NCBI GenBank assembly: GCA_945892775.1
Contig: CAMDDP010000021.1
Coordinates: forward strand, 1-52,794
Length of the DNA: 52,794 bases
Source of the DNA: Chitinophaga pinensis
GTDB lineage: Bacteria; Bacteroidota; Bacteroidia; Chitinophagales; UBA10324
Direction: 5' to 3'
Of this stretch, positions 52,786-52,794 are shown piece by piece. The notes below the pieces were generated by a model that was given only the letters and a program-made list of their open reading frames with translations, searched no databases and was not told the origin of the DNA. Both the position numbers and the translations under genes were made by a program. Position 1 is the first letter of the stretch. The number at the start of each line of letters is the position of its first letter.

Positions 52786-52794
52786 TACTTGTTA

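Overview
The window is about 52.8 kb of AT-rich chromosome from a member of the Bacteroidota. Lineage markers seen directly are TAnnTTTG-type -7 promoter boxes, little Shine-Dalgarno signal, a type IX secretion (T9SS) C-terminal sorting domain with an IYPNP motif, a DUF4270 lipoprotein, an IPExxxVDY protein, a long (643 aa) IspG, a stand-alone GT5 starch-synthase domain, a short epsilon subunit of ATP synthase, and an alternative complex III (Act) operon joined to an aa3-type oxidase operon. The order is probably Chitinophagales or Sphingobacteriales-like, but that is a guess. I see no rRNA, tRNA, CRISPR array or intact transposase.

Left part (1-7.5 kb, minus strand): a block reading hisS, hutH, a DUF2400 protein, a T9SS-exported Asp-box protein, a small unknown protein, a fumarylacetoacetase-family hydrolase and a flavin-reductase-like protein cut by the window edge. 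Upstream lie a pterin carbinolamine dehydratase and an IPExxxVDY protein. Amino-acid catabolism (His, probably Phe/Tyr) is the common thread. 7.5-9.9 kb (plus): acpP-fabF-rnc. 9.9-14.6 kb (minus): gpsA, a membrane-anchored unknown, then panC-panD-flippase-like-rfaE2. 14.6-18.7 kb (plus): GT5 protein, DUF4270 lipoprotein, glmS, ended by a perfect hairpin shared with the convergent sod gene. 18.7-22.8 kb: sod and tadA (minus), then a TolC/MacA-like efflux pair (plus). 22.8-29.4 kb (minus): asnB plus a GT4-like glycosyltransferase, fabG, sucD, and an MlaF/MlaE lipid-transport pair. 29.5-32.3 kb (plus): a short-chain dehydrogenase and ispG.

Respiratory block (32.3-47.6 kb, minus): actA-actB-actC-actD-actE-actF, then ctaC-ctaD-ctaB, two subunit III genes, subunit IV, SCO, DUF420 and a small CxxC membrane protein. 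Together they should encode a quinol:cytochrome c oxidoreductase (ACIII) feeding a cytochrome c oxidase, with its heme-O synthase and copper-site assembly factors. The proton gradient would be used by the ATP synthase whose beta and epsilon genes lie at 49.2-51.0 kb. A lipoprotein of unknown function sits between them on the plus strand.

Right end (51.05-52.79 kb): an accessory-looking patch. It holds the decayed catalytic end of a tyrosine recombinase (in-frame stop, box II Arg and nucleophilic Tyr both lost), a GH99-type endo-alpha-mannosidase-like gene between two imperfect direct repeats of about 47 bp, and a nested palindromic array at the window edge. This is the least ordinary part of the window and the best candidate for something mobile or undescribed. 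The rest is conserved core metabolism with some unusual details.
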